Assembly (NCBI GenBank): GCA_023399815.1
Contig: JAEWOJ010000173.1
Coordinates: 1 to 6,220, forward strand
Reading direction: 5' to 3'
Source: Pseudomonadota bacterium
GTDB lineage: Bacteria; Pseudomonadota; Gammaproteobacteria; Xanthomonadales; Xanthomonadaceae
DNA: 6,220 bases
Shown: positions 1 through 5,302 of the stretch, piece by piece
How the letters are laid out: each line of letters starts with the position of its first letter
Numbering within the stretch: the stretch's first letter is position 1
Notes under the pieces: model-generated
What the model saw: the letters and a program-made list of their open reading frames with translations, nothing else
The model's database searches: none
Told to the model about the DNA's origin: nothing
Program-made: the position numbers and the translations under genes

Positions 1-2
1 CC

Positions 3-674
3 TATTCGGCGCTGCGCCTGTCCGGCGCCGCCGCGCGGGTGGCCTATGGGGGCGCCGAGGCGGTGCCGCTGGTGCGCCTGCCGGCGCTGCCGCAGGCGCT
101 GTCGCAGCTGCGCGACGCCGGCTTCGCGCTGGCCGCCACCCTGGTGGAAGGCGGCGACGACCTGTTCGCCACGCCGCTGCCGGCGCGCATGGTCTACGTG
201 ATGGGCGCCGAGGGCGAGGGCATGGACCGCAGCCTGGCCCAGCACTGCGACCTGCGCCTGTCGATCCCCGGCACCGGCGCGGTGGAGAGCCTGAACGTGG
301 CCGCGGCCACGGCGGTGTTCCTGTCGGGCCGGCACTACCGGAAGGATGTTGGCACCCGGCTGTTGAGCGGGCGGCACCCGCGATGGTCCTGGTGGACAGG
401 GGGAGGCGTTGGAAAAAGCATGCAGGAGGACTGGTATACACACCAGCGCATGGACGCCAATGCCCTCGGACGTGAAGCCCTTGGTCTGCCCTCGAACGAG
501 TGGGCCAAGCTTGCCCTTGATCTGATCGAGAGTCTGGAGAATCTTTCGGATCGCGAGATTGCAGGACTCTGGCTCACCGAGAGCCAGCGTCGCGTTCGGC
601 AGATCGACAACGGAGAGGTCGTCATGATCCCTGCCGAGGTCATCGCAGCCCGCACGGCCGACCTCCTGCGGTGA
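3..674 (+). CDS. 3' part of SpoU/TrmH-family RNA methyltransferase, reading in frame into an antitoxin
   Basis: The 5' end lies outside the window; the frame is open from nt 3. The part up to about nt 330 is the C-terminal half of a SpoU-type (SPOUT, alpha/beta-knot) 2'-O-ribose methyltransferase, an SAM-dependent enzyme acting on tRNA or rRNA in the cytoplasm. The visible motifs are the family motif 2 (MVYVMGAEGEGM, nt 189-224) and motif 3 (IPGTG followed by ESLNVAAATAVFL, nt 264-323), which form the cofactor-binding knot. An upstream GGAEAVPLVRL stretch recalls the E. coli YfiF group, but the exact substrate cannot be told. Family members usually end soon after motif 3. Here the frame continues without a stop through about 37 unrelated residues (nt ~327-449) and then through a complete antitoxin, ending at the TGA at 672-674. 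The native last few residues therefore appear to be replaced. The knot itself looks intact, so activity is possible. GC drops sharply after about nt 345. Confidence 0.75.
   Translation, partial: YSALRLSGAAARVAYGGAEAVPLVRLPALPQALSQLRDAGFALAATLVEGGDDLFATPLPARMVYVMGAEGEGMDRSLAQHCDLRLSIPGTGAVESLNVAAATAVFLSGRHYRKDVGTRLLSGRHPRWSWWTGGGVGKSMQEDWYTHQRMDANALGREALGLPSNEWAKLALDLIESLENLSDREIAGLWLTESQRRVRQIDNGEVVMIPAEVIAARTADLLR
432..440 (+). promoter_or_regulatory. Possible extended -10 element for the antitoxin gene
   Basis: TGGTATACA at 432-440 resembles an extended -10 box (TGn followed by TATACA). No good -35 box sits at the right spacing; TTGGAA at 409-414 would need a 20-bp spacer. Transcription starting about 7 nt downstream would begin almost at the antitoxin ATG (450) and give a leaderless or nearly leaderless message. 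That would fit the lack of a well-placed ribosome binding site. This is inferred from the pattern alone. Confidence 0.25.
450..674 (+). CDS. Antitoxin, putative addiction module component family
   Basis: This 74-residue protein matches the small acidic antitoxins usually called addiction module component (Pfam Unstab_antitox, TIGR02574), known partners of RelE/ParE-type toxins. The typical layout is visible: an N-terminal helix with a LP..E.A.L...LIESL pattern (residues 11-29), a central W-L-x-E-x-x-R-R segment (residues 41-48) and the characteristic I-D-N-G-E-V-x-x-I-P-A-E-E/V ending (residues 52-64). The ATG at 450 was chosen because family similarity begins there. It has no close ribosome binding site: AGGAGG at 424-429 is about 20 nt away, too far for normal use. 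The gene lies in frame inside the longer ORF that begins in the methyltransferase, so it may be made as a fusion, as a separate product, or both. Its TGA overlaps the GTG start of the toxin remnant (GTGA, 671-674), the usual translational coupling. Since the toxin is broken, this is probably an orphan antitoxin. Confidence 0.75.
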   Translation: MDANALGREALGLPSNEWAKLALDLIESLENLSDREIAGLWLTESQRRVRQIDNGEVVMIPAEVIAARTADLLR

Positions 675-1006
675 GGGTTGCCTACACCCGGCGGCTGCGG
701 CGGAGCATCTAGATCAAGTCGATCACTACAAGACGCTGTAGTCCGGTGTTGGCCAGGGGTTGCGCCGAGGAGTTCCAGGCAACGCCTGCCTATATCGTTG
801 GGGGCGTACAACGATTTCCCGTGGTCGTCGATCTAGGGATCCGCTGCTGTCTTCTCCCGCGGTTTCCCATTGCGATCCATTTCCGTGCAGACGGAAATGA
901 AGTCCAGATCCTTGCCGTGGCCCACAAGCGCCGGCGGCTGCTCTACCGGGCGGCACGACTCCAGCGATTCAAGCCGGCGAGCTCACTCCTTCGTTACCCG
1001 CGATAG
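671..1006 (+). pseudogene. Decayed RelE/ParE-family toxin
   Basis: A GTG at 671 overlaps the antitoxin stop and opens with VRVAYTRRLRR, a typical start for a RelE/ParE-like toxin, a small ribosome-dependent RNase or gyrase poison. The frame then meets TAG at 710-712. Between 703 and 738 the family-like sequence (EHLDQVDHYKTL) is in another frame, and that frame ends at TAG 739-741. From about 752 the original frame again carries convincing similarity: AEEF, then QRFPVVVDLGIR, then LLPRFPIAIHFRADGNE and VQILAVAHKRRR (to about nt 940). These match the family's central strand and its conserved LAVAH-x-RRR C-terminal motif. The usual PGYW ending is degraded to LLYRAARL, and the open frame runs on to TAG 1004-1006, slightly overlapping the 3' end of nadE on the other strand. 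The in-frame stop plus two compensating frameshifts indicate a dead toxin. The region is about 56% GC over 781-900, unlike its neighbours, which supports horizontal origin. Confidence 0.7.
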
Positions 1007-2631
1007 CCGTTGCTGATCGGATAACGCCGCTCGCGGCCGAACGCGCGGCGCGAGACCTTCGGCCCCGGCGCGGCCTGGTGCCGCTTCCACTCGCTGATGC
1101 GCACCAGCCGCAGCACGCGCTCCACCACCTCCGGCGCGTAGCCGGCGGCGACGATGTCGTCGTGCGACTGTTCCTGGTCGATGTAGCGGTAGAGGATGCC
1201 GTCGAGCACGTCGTAGGCCGGCAGCGAATCCTGGTCGGTCTGGTTCTCGCGCAGTTCGGCCGAGGGCGCGCGCGCGATCACCGCCGGCGGGATCACCGGT
1301 GCGCCGCCCACGGTGTTGCGCCACTTCGCCAGGCCGTAGACCTCGGTCTTGTACAGGTCCTTCAGCGGCGCGTAGCCGCCGCACATGTCGCCGTAGATGG
1401 TGGCGTAGCCGACCGCGTACTCGCTCTTGTTGCCGGTGGTCAGCAGCAGCCCGCCGAACTTGTTGGCCAGCGCCATCATGATCACGCCACGGCTGCGCGA
1501 CTGCAGGTTCTCCTCGGTCACGTCGGCGGCCTGGCCCTCGAACATCGCCGACAGCGACTGCATCAGCCCCTGGAACGCCGGTTCGATCGGCACCGTCTCC
1601 AGCTTCACGCCCAGCGCGCGGCACTGCTCGGCGGCCAGGTCGTTGGACAAGCCTGCGGTGTAGCGCGAGGGCAGGGCCACCGCGGTGACGTTGTCCGCGC
1701 CCAGCGCATCGACCGCCAGCGCCAGCACCAGCGCCGAGTCGATGCCGCCGGACAGGCCCAGCCATACCTTGCCGAAGCCGTTCTTGCGGCAATAGTCCTG
1801 GATGCCGCGGGTCACCGCGCGCCACGCCAGCGCGTCCATGCTCTCGTCGCCGTCGTCGATCCAGCGCAGCGGCGTGAACGCGCGCGCGTCGGCGTCGTAC
1901 TCGACCACCAGCATCTCCTCGGCGAAGGCCAGCGCCGCCGGATGCACCGTGCCGTCGCCGTCGGCCACGACCGAGGCGCCGTCGAACACCAGCGCGTCCT
2001 GCCCGCCGACGAGGTTGACGTAGGCGATGGCGGCGCCGCCGTCGCGGCTGCGCTCGGCCAGCAGCGCGTCGCGCTGCGCGTGCTTGCCGCGCTCGTAGGG
2101 CGAGGCGTTGGCGACCAGCACCAGCTCGGCGCCGTCGGCCACGGTGGCGGCCATCGGCTCGGCGAACCACAGGTCCTCGCAGACCAGCAGCCCGACCTGC
2201 ACGCCGCCGACCTCGAACACGCAGTTGCCGCCGTCCGGATCGACGTCGAAATAGCGGCGCTCGTCGAACACCGCGTAGTTGGGCAGCTCGCGCTTGCGGT
2301 AGGTGGCGGCGACGGAGCCGTCGCGCAGCACGCTGGCGGCGTTGTACACGACCGCGCCGGCGCTCTGCGGCCAGCCGACCACGGCGACGATGCCCTGCAC
2401 CTGCGCGGCGATCCGCGCGACCGCCTGCTCGCACTCGTGCAGGAACGCCGGGCGCAGCAGCAGGTCTTCCGGCGGATAGCCGCTGATCGCCAGTTCCGGG
2501 AACAGCACCACGTCGGCGCCGTATTCGTCGCGCGCGATCTGCGTCAGCTCGATGATGCGCGCGCTGTTGCCGGCCACGTCGCCGACCGGGAAGTCGTATT
2601 GCGCCAGGGCGATGCGGAGGGATCGGGACAT
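994..2631 (-). CDS. nadE: Glutamine-dependent NAD+ synthetase
   Basis: This 545-residue cytoplasmic enzyme catalyses the last step of NAD biosynthesis: ATP-dependent amidation of nicotinic acid adenine dinucleotide, with ammonia taken from glutamine. Two domains are visible. The N-terminal nitrilase-type amidase (about residues 1-260) shows the Glu-Lys-Cys triad: E46 in FPELAISGYPPEDLL, K113 in YRKREL and C151 in LLVCEDLW. The C-terminal synthetase (about 265-545) has the ATP-pyrophosphatase loop SGGIDS (294-299), PSRYT (321-325), LSND (328-331) and TTGNKSE (398-404). It ends in a family-like RRYPISNGYRG. The length is normal for the two-domain form, so glutamine can be the nitrogen donor. 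The start ATG (2629-2631) fits the conserved beginning SLRIALAQYDFPVGD; the upstream AAGG is a weak ribosome site. The stop is TAA at 994-996. The gene is convergent with the toxin remnant and follows the M28 gene across a repeat block. Nothing looks damaged. Confidence 0.97.
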   Translation of the reverse strand: MSRSLRIALAQYDFPVGDVAGNSARIIELTQIARDEYGADVVLFPELAISGYPPEDLLLRPAFLHECEQAVARIAAQVQGIVAVVGWPQSAGAVVYNAASVLRDGSVAATYRKRELPNYAVFDERRYFDVDPDGGNCVFEVGGVQVGLLVCEDLWFAEPMAATVADGAELVLVANASPYERGKHAQRDALLAERSRDGGAAIAYVNLVGGQDALVFDGASVVADGDGTVHPAALAFAEEMLVVEYDADARAFTPLRWIDDGDESMDALAWRAVTRGIQDYCRKNGFGKVWLGLSGGIDSALVLALAVDALGADNVTAVALPSRYTAGLSNDLAAEQCRALGVKLETVPIEPAFQGLMQSLSAMFEGQAADVTEENLQSRSRGVIMMALANKFGGLLLTTGNKSEYAVGYATIYGDMCGGYAPLKDLYKTEVYGLAKWRNTVGGAPVIPPAVIARAPSAELRENQTDQDSLPAYDVLDGILYRYIDQEQSHDDIVAAGYAPEVVERVLRLVRISEWKRHQAAPGPKVSRRAFGRERRYPISNGYRG

Positions 2632-2669
2632 GGAGCGGCTGCCTTGCTGTGCGATGGCGGCATTATCCC

Positions 2670-2700
2670 GTAGGAGCGCACTTGGGTGCGCGATGGGGTT
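2670..2700 (+). repeat. GTAG-headed REP-like palindrome, left arm of an inverted pair
   Basis: The unit starts with GTAG (2670-2673), followed by the imperfect palindrome GCGCAC-TTGG-GTGCGC (2676-2691) and the tail GATGGGG. A GTAG head plus a short palindrome is the layout of REP elements in Xanthomonadaceae and Pseudomonas (for example the SMAG family of Stenotrophomonas), which are mobilised by REP-associated TnpA transposases. Positions 2677-2700 match the reverse complement of 2929-2952 at 22 of 24 bases, including 16 in a row (TGGGTGCGCGATGGGG). Confidence 0.6.
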
Positions 2701-2726
2701 GTAGGGCAGTCATCAGGAATCGCCCC

Positions 2727-2904
2727 CTCCCTTTCGTGCCTTGCACGAAGGGGGTGAGGATGGCCTGCTTGCGCGGCATTGCCGCGCGGGCCTGGCGAAC
2801 GCCCGATGCGCTGCATCGGGCCGGCCAGTTGGGGAGGGGGGGCTTTGGATGTTCGCGTACAGCAACGGCCCACCTCCCAGCCTTCCCCCGCCCGCTTCGC
2901 GGGC
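2727..2904. repeat. Cluster of four strong hairpins between M28 and nadE
   Basis: The 323-nt gap 2632-2954 has no gene that I can support. Between the two REP-like arms lie four stem-loops, each with a three-base loop. The first is 2733-2749 (TTCGTGC-ctt-GCACGAA), extended outward by C/G-rich pairs to about 2728/2754. The second is 2771-2787 (GCGCGGC-att-GCCGCGC). The third is 2801-2821 (GCCCGATGC-gct-GCATCGGGC). The fourth is 2890-2904 (GCCCGC-ttc-GCGGGC), flanked by C-runs and G-runs. Messages leaving the M28 gene leftward must cross all of these, so they could stop or stabilise the M28 transcript. No clear T-tract follows, so simple intrinsic termination is not proven. Confidence 0.6.
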
Positions 2905-2928
2905 AAGGGGAGGGGCAAGAGCCGGCAA

Positions 2929-2952
2929 AGCCCCATCGCGCACCCAGGTGCG
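2929..2952 (-). repeat. REP-like palindrome, right arm of an inverted pair
   Basis: This is the inverted partner of 2677-2700 (22 of 24 bases identical after reverse complement). It contains its own palindrome, CGCACC-ca-GGTGCG (2939-2952). It ends only 2 bp short of the M28 stop codon (2955-2957). The paired arms enclose 228 bp, like a BIME (two REPs in opposite orientation with a spacer). The clear GTAG head of the left arm is not conserved here. Confidence 0.55.
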
Positions 2953-2954
2953 AA

Positions 2955-4370
2955 TCACTCCTTCGGCGGCACCACGTCCTTGGCCTCGCTGCCGAAACTG
3001 CCATCGGCCTCGGCGGCGAGATAGGCGAACACGGTGTAGGCGGCCACGTTCTGCGCCAGCGCCTTGGGGTCGATCTTGTCCAGCGTGTCGTCGGCGGTGT
3101 GGTGCAGGTCGAAATAGTCGGTCCCGTCCTGCGCCAGCCACGCCCATGCCGCGCCCTTGCCCGCCAGCGGGCCCACGTCCGGGCCGGGGCCGCCGGCGTC
3201 CGGGCGGTACTCGATGCCCAGCGGCGCCAGCACCCGGGCGATCTGCGCGGTGGCTTCGCGCGAATCGGCAGGATTGCCCGAGCCGGTGTTGAACGCGTAG
3301 ATGCGGCCGGCGCCGAAGTCGCTCTCGGCGGCGATCTGCTGCAGCGGGATTTCCTTGGCCTTGACGCGCGCGGCGGCGTAGGCGAAGCCGCCGTGCAGGC
3401 CCTGCTCCTCGTTGGCGAAGGCGATCACGCGGATGGTGCGCTTGGGCGCCTGCTTGAGCTGGCCGATCAGGTGGCCGGCAGCCATGGTGATGCCGACGCC
3501 GGCACCATCGTCGATCGCGCCGGTGCCCAGGTCCCAGGAATCGAGGTGGCCGCCGATCACCACCACTTCCTTCGGCAGGCTGCGGCCGGTGATCTCGCCG
3601 ATGACATTCTGCGAGGTGTAGCGGCCGTCCCAGCCGCAGTCCAGCGCCATGCGGATGCGGGTCGGGCCGCGCGCGACCAGCCGCGCCAGCTGGTCGGCGT
3701 CGGGCACCGACAGCGCCGCCGACGGCACCGGGGTCAGGCCTTCGTCGAAGCGGGTGATGCCGGTATGGGGCACGCGGTGCGAATCGGTGCCGGCCGAACG
3801 CATGATGTAGCCGACCGCGCCCTTGCGGATCGCCTCGGACGGGCCGCGGCTGCGGATGGTGCCGCCGATGCCGTAGTCCTCGCCGCTGCGGCTGCGCGTC
3901 ATCTGGTAGTCGATGAAGGCGATCTTGCCGGCCAGCGAGCCTTCCGGTGCGGCCTTCAGCGCTTCGAGGCTGTCGAAGCGCACCACCTCGCCCTCGGCGC
4001 TGCCGCCGGGGCTGCCGCCCAGCGCGGTGATCGCCAGCGGCTGTGCGTGCGTGCCCAGCACCTGCGCGTGTTCGCTGCGGCGTTCCCACTTGGGGAAGGT
4101 GACCGGCTCGGTCCACACCTTGTCGAAGCCCAATGCCTTGAACCGGGCCTTGGCCCATTCCACCGCGCGCACATCGGCCTCGCTGCCGGCCAGGCGCGGG
4201 CCGACCTCGGTGGTCAGCGATTCGACCACCTTCCAGCCGGTGTCGTCGGCCAGCGCCTGCTCGCGCAGCTGCGCGGCCTGGGCCAATGCCTGCTCGGAGA
4301 TACGGGTGGGCGCGGCCTGCGCGCTGGCGCAGGCGAGCACGGCGGCGATGGCGAAGGCAAGACGGCGCAT
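2955..4370 (-). CDS. Exported zinc-dependent M28-family aminopeptidase/carboxypeptidase
   Basis: A 471-residue secreted or periplasmic metallopeptidase of family M28. The start at 4370 was chosen because it gives a classic signal peptide (MRRLAFAIAAVLACASAQA, cleavage near residues 19-20) and has GGAG six bases upstream; the open frame extends further but without signal-like sequence. About residues 125-245 match the protease-associated insert seen in many M28 enzymes. The co-catalytic di-zinc site is complete: H275 and D277 in GGHLDSWD, D287/D288 in AIDDGAG, E321/E322 in FANEEQG (general base and ligand), D351 in ESDFG and H424 in LHHTADDTLD. The protein should hydrolyse peptides using two zinc ions; aminopeptidase or dipeptidyl carboxypeptidase specificity cannot be decided from sequence. 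The 3' end abuts a REP-like repeat, and nadE lies beyond it on the same strand. No gene partner suggests a specific substrate. Confidence 0.93.
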   Translation of the reverse strand: MRRLAFAIAAVLACASAQAAPTRISEQALAQAAQLREQALADDTGWKVVESLTTEVGPRLAGSEADVRAVEWAKARFKALGFDKVWTEPVTFPKWERRSEHAQVLGTHAQPLAITALGGSPGGSAEGEVVRFDSLEALKAAPEGSLAGKIAFIDYQMTRSRSGEDYGIGGTIRSRGPSEAIRKGAVGYIMRSAGTDSHRVPHTGITRFDEGLTPVPSAALSVPDADQLARLVARGPTRIRMALDCGWDGRYTSQNVIGEITGRSLPKEVVVIGGHLDSWDLGTGAIDDGAGVGITMAAGHLIGQLKQAPKRTIRVIAFANEEQGLHGGFAYAAARVKAKEIPLQQIAAESDFGAGRIYAFNTGSGNPADSREATAQIARVLAPLGIEYRPDAGGPGPDVGPLAGKGAAWAWLAQDGTDYFDLHHTADDTLDKIDPKALAQNVAAYTVFAYLAAEADGSFGSEAKDVVPPKE

Positions 4371-4376
4371 GCTGGG

Positions 4377-4380
4377 CTCC
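4377..4380 (-). promoter_or_regulatory. Ribosome binding site deciding the M28 start
   Basis: On the - strand GGAG lies six bases before the ATG at 4368-4370. This favours that ATG over the in-frame ATG four codons upstream (4380-4382), which itself overlaps the GGAG. Confidence 0.6.
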
Positions 4381-4457
4381 ATGAACGGGAAAGCCGCGAG
4401 CATACGCCTGCGGCTTTCGTCGGGACCGTGCTGGAGGTCACCGCTGTGCCGTCCCTT

Positions 4458-4537
4458 CTCCCTCCGGGAGACTGCTCGGCAGGATTGCCGGGTTGCACGG
4501 TGGAACCGCTCGAAGCGGTAAGGCACAGGAATGTGCC
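4458..4537. repeat. Three small hairpins upstream of the M28 gene
   Basis: The gap 4371-4839 (469 nt) holds no gene that I can support; its open frames are unlike any family I know and overlap on both strands. Its M28-proximal part contains three perfect short stem-loops: 4458-4470 (CTCCC-tcc-GGGAG), 4505-4519 (ACCGCT-cga-AGCGGT) and 4522-4537 (GGCACA-ggaa-TGTGCC, whose loop is of GNRA type on the + strand). They may be part of the M28 5' leader or upstream control region. No convincing -10/-35 pair was found. Confidence 0.35.
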
Positions 4538-4739
4538 GGATGCCGGTGCAGGCAGGAGTGGCTGAGGGGCGCCGTGGAGAGAGATCGTGCAGCCGTTGCG
4601 ATGAGGGCGCGTTGCTACGCGTCCGGATGGCGAACGATCAGGCGTTGCTTCTGGTGCGTCCGGGCAGATGCGCGGCGATGTGCGCCTCATGACGGGGCCG
4701 CAGGTGCTTTCTTGCGGCGCTTCTCACTTCCGCTTCGCA

Positions 4740-4771
4740 CCACGGCCCCTGCGCTGGCGCAAGGGCCGTGG
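4740..4771. repeat. Long near-perfect stem-loop downstream of mscL
   Basis: CCACGGCCC at 4740-4748 pairs with GGGCCGTGG at 4763-4771. The stem continues inward through TGCGC/GCGCA around a two-base loop, with one C-A mismatch, giving a stem of about 15 bp. A second perfect hairpin, GCGAACC-cgt-GGTTCGC, lies at 4779-4795. Both follow the mscL 3' end on the - strand and could act as barriers to transcription or as RNA-stabilising ends. Confidence 0.45.
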
Positions 4772-4802
4772 AGAGGCCGCGAACCCGTGGTTCGCAGACC
4801 TG

Positions 4803-4829
4803 CCCCTCTCACTTAGGGTGGGAGAGGGG
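4803..4829 (-). terminator. Candidate 3' hairpin of mscL
   Basis: CCCCTCTC at 4803-4810 pairs with GAGAGGGG at 4822-4829, starting about ten bases after the mscL stop on the - strand. The stem is 8 bp of mostly G-C pairs with an 11-base loop that can pair partly. The U-run expected for intrinsic termination is missing, so it may instead be a common C/G-rich intergenic repeat that acts together with the two hairpins further left (4740-4795). Confidence 0.4.
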
Positions 4830-4839
4830 CTTCGAGGCA

Positions 4840-5244
4840 TCACTTCTTCAGGTTGTCGCGGATCTCGCGCAGCAGCAGCACTTCCTCGCTCGGCGCGGCC
4901 GGCGCTTCTTCCTTCTTGCGCGAGAGCCGGTTGATCACCTTGACCACCATGAAGATGGCGAAGGCGATGATGACGAACTGGATCAACGTGTTGATGAAGT
5001 CGCCATAGCCCAGCACCACCGCCGGGATTTCCTTGCCGTCGGCGTCGATCCGGGCCGGGGCCAGCGTCCAGGCAAGGCTGGAGAAATCCACCTTGCCGAT
5101 CAGCAGGCCGAGCGGCGGCATGATCACCTTGTCCACCAGCGAAGTAACGATCTTGCCGAACGCGCCGCCGATCACGACACCGACCGCCAGGTCGATGACG
5201 TTGCCGCGCATCGCGAATTCCTTGAACTCACTGATCATTCCCAT
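4840..5244 (-). CDS. mscL: Large-conductance mechanosensitive channel
   Basis: A 134-residue inner-membrane channel that opens under strong membrane tension and releases solutes during hypo-osmotic shock; it works as a homopentamer. The sequence closely follows E. coli MscL (136 residues). It has an N-terminal amphipathic helix (ISEFKEFAMRGN), TM1 at about residues 15-43 with the pore-lining D-L-A-V-G-V-V-I-G pattern (G22 and G26 conserved) and IMPPLGLLIG at its end. A short periplasmic loop (about 50-77) follows, then TM2 at about 80-103 (INTLIQFVIIAFAIFMVVK), the charged RKKEE linker and the C-terminal helix (EEVLLLREIRDNLKK) that forms the cytoplasmic bundle. The ATG at 5242-5244 has an excellent ribosome site. 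The gene starts 58 bp after the end of the FAH-family gene on the same strand, so shared transcription is possible though the functions are unrelated. Confidence 0.98.
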   Translation of the reverse strand: MGMISEFKEFAMRGNVIDLAVGVVIGGAFGKIVTSLVDKVIMPPLGLLIGKVDFSSLAWTLAPARIDADGKEIPAVVLGYGDFINTLIQFVIIAFAIFMVVKVINRLSRKKEEAPAAPSEEVLLLREIRDNLKK

Positions 5245-5249
5245 GTGTC

Positions 5250-5255
5250 TCTCCT
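5250..5255 (-). promoter_or_regulatory. Strong ribosome binding site of mscL
   Basis: On the - strand AGGAGA lies five bases before the mscL ATG and fits the anti-Shine-Dalgarno sequence well. It fixes the start codon. Confidence 0.8.
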
Positions 5256-5302
5256 GTAGGCATGCATGAAGGGGAAGCGGGCACAGACTACTCCGGCGCA
5301 GT

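Noticed and set aside
335..949. CTACCGG at 335-341 and 943-949 as a possible target-site duplication around the toxin-antitoxin segment
   Set aside because: Seven bases are too few, and the right copy falls where family toxins normally encode their own conserved YW/R ending, so it is probably native to the toxin.
335..956. - strand open frames (158 and 76 codons) over the toxin-antitoxin region
   Set aside because: The + strand carries recognisable antitoxin and toxin sequence; the - strand products show no family features.
983..2434. 483-codon - strand frame overlapping nadE
   Set aside because: It is an R/A/G-rich out-of-frame shadow; the nadE frame has all catalytic motifs.
1078..2673. 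531-codon open frame on the + strand opposite nadE
   Set aside because: It is antisense to a clearly conserved enzyme gene, has low-complexity H/R/V/A-rich composition and no recognisable domain; long antisense frames are expected from the codon bias of high-GC genes.
2670..2952. CRISPR array or tRNA/rRNA gene in the repeat block
   Set aside because: The stems differ in sequence and are not regularly spaced direct repeats, and there is no cloverleaf or conserved tRNA box.
983..2965. Identical 11-mer TCACTCCTTCG at 983-993 and 2955-2965, next to the nadE and M28 stop codons
   Set aside because: An 11-base match is expected a few times by chance in a window of this size, and in the second place it encodes the end of M28 (PKE-stop).
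2649..4565. 638-codon open frame on the + strand opposite the M28 gene
   Set aside because: It is mirror coding of the M28 gene plus the repeat block, with A/G/R-rich composition and no family resemblance.
4371..4839. Several 70-160 codon frames on both strands in the M28-mscL gap
   Set aside because: They overlap each other, run through hairpins and into neighbouring genes, and show no recognisable domain or good ribosome site.
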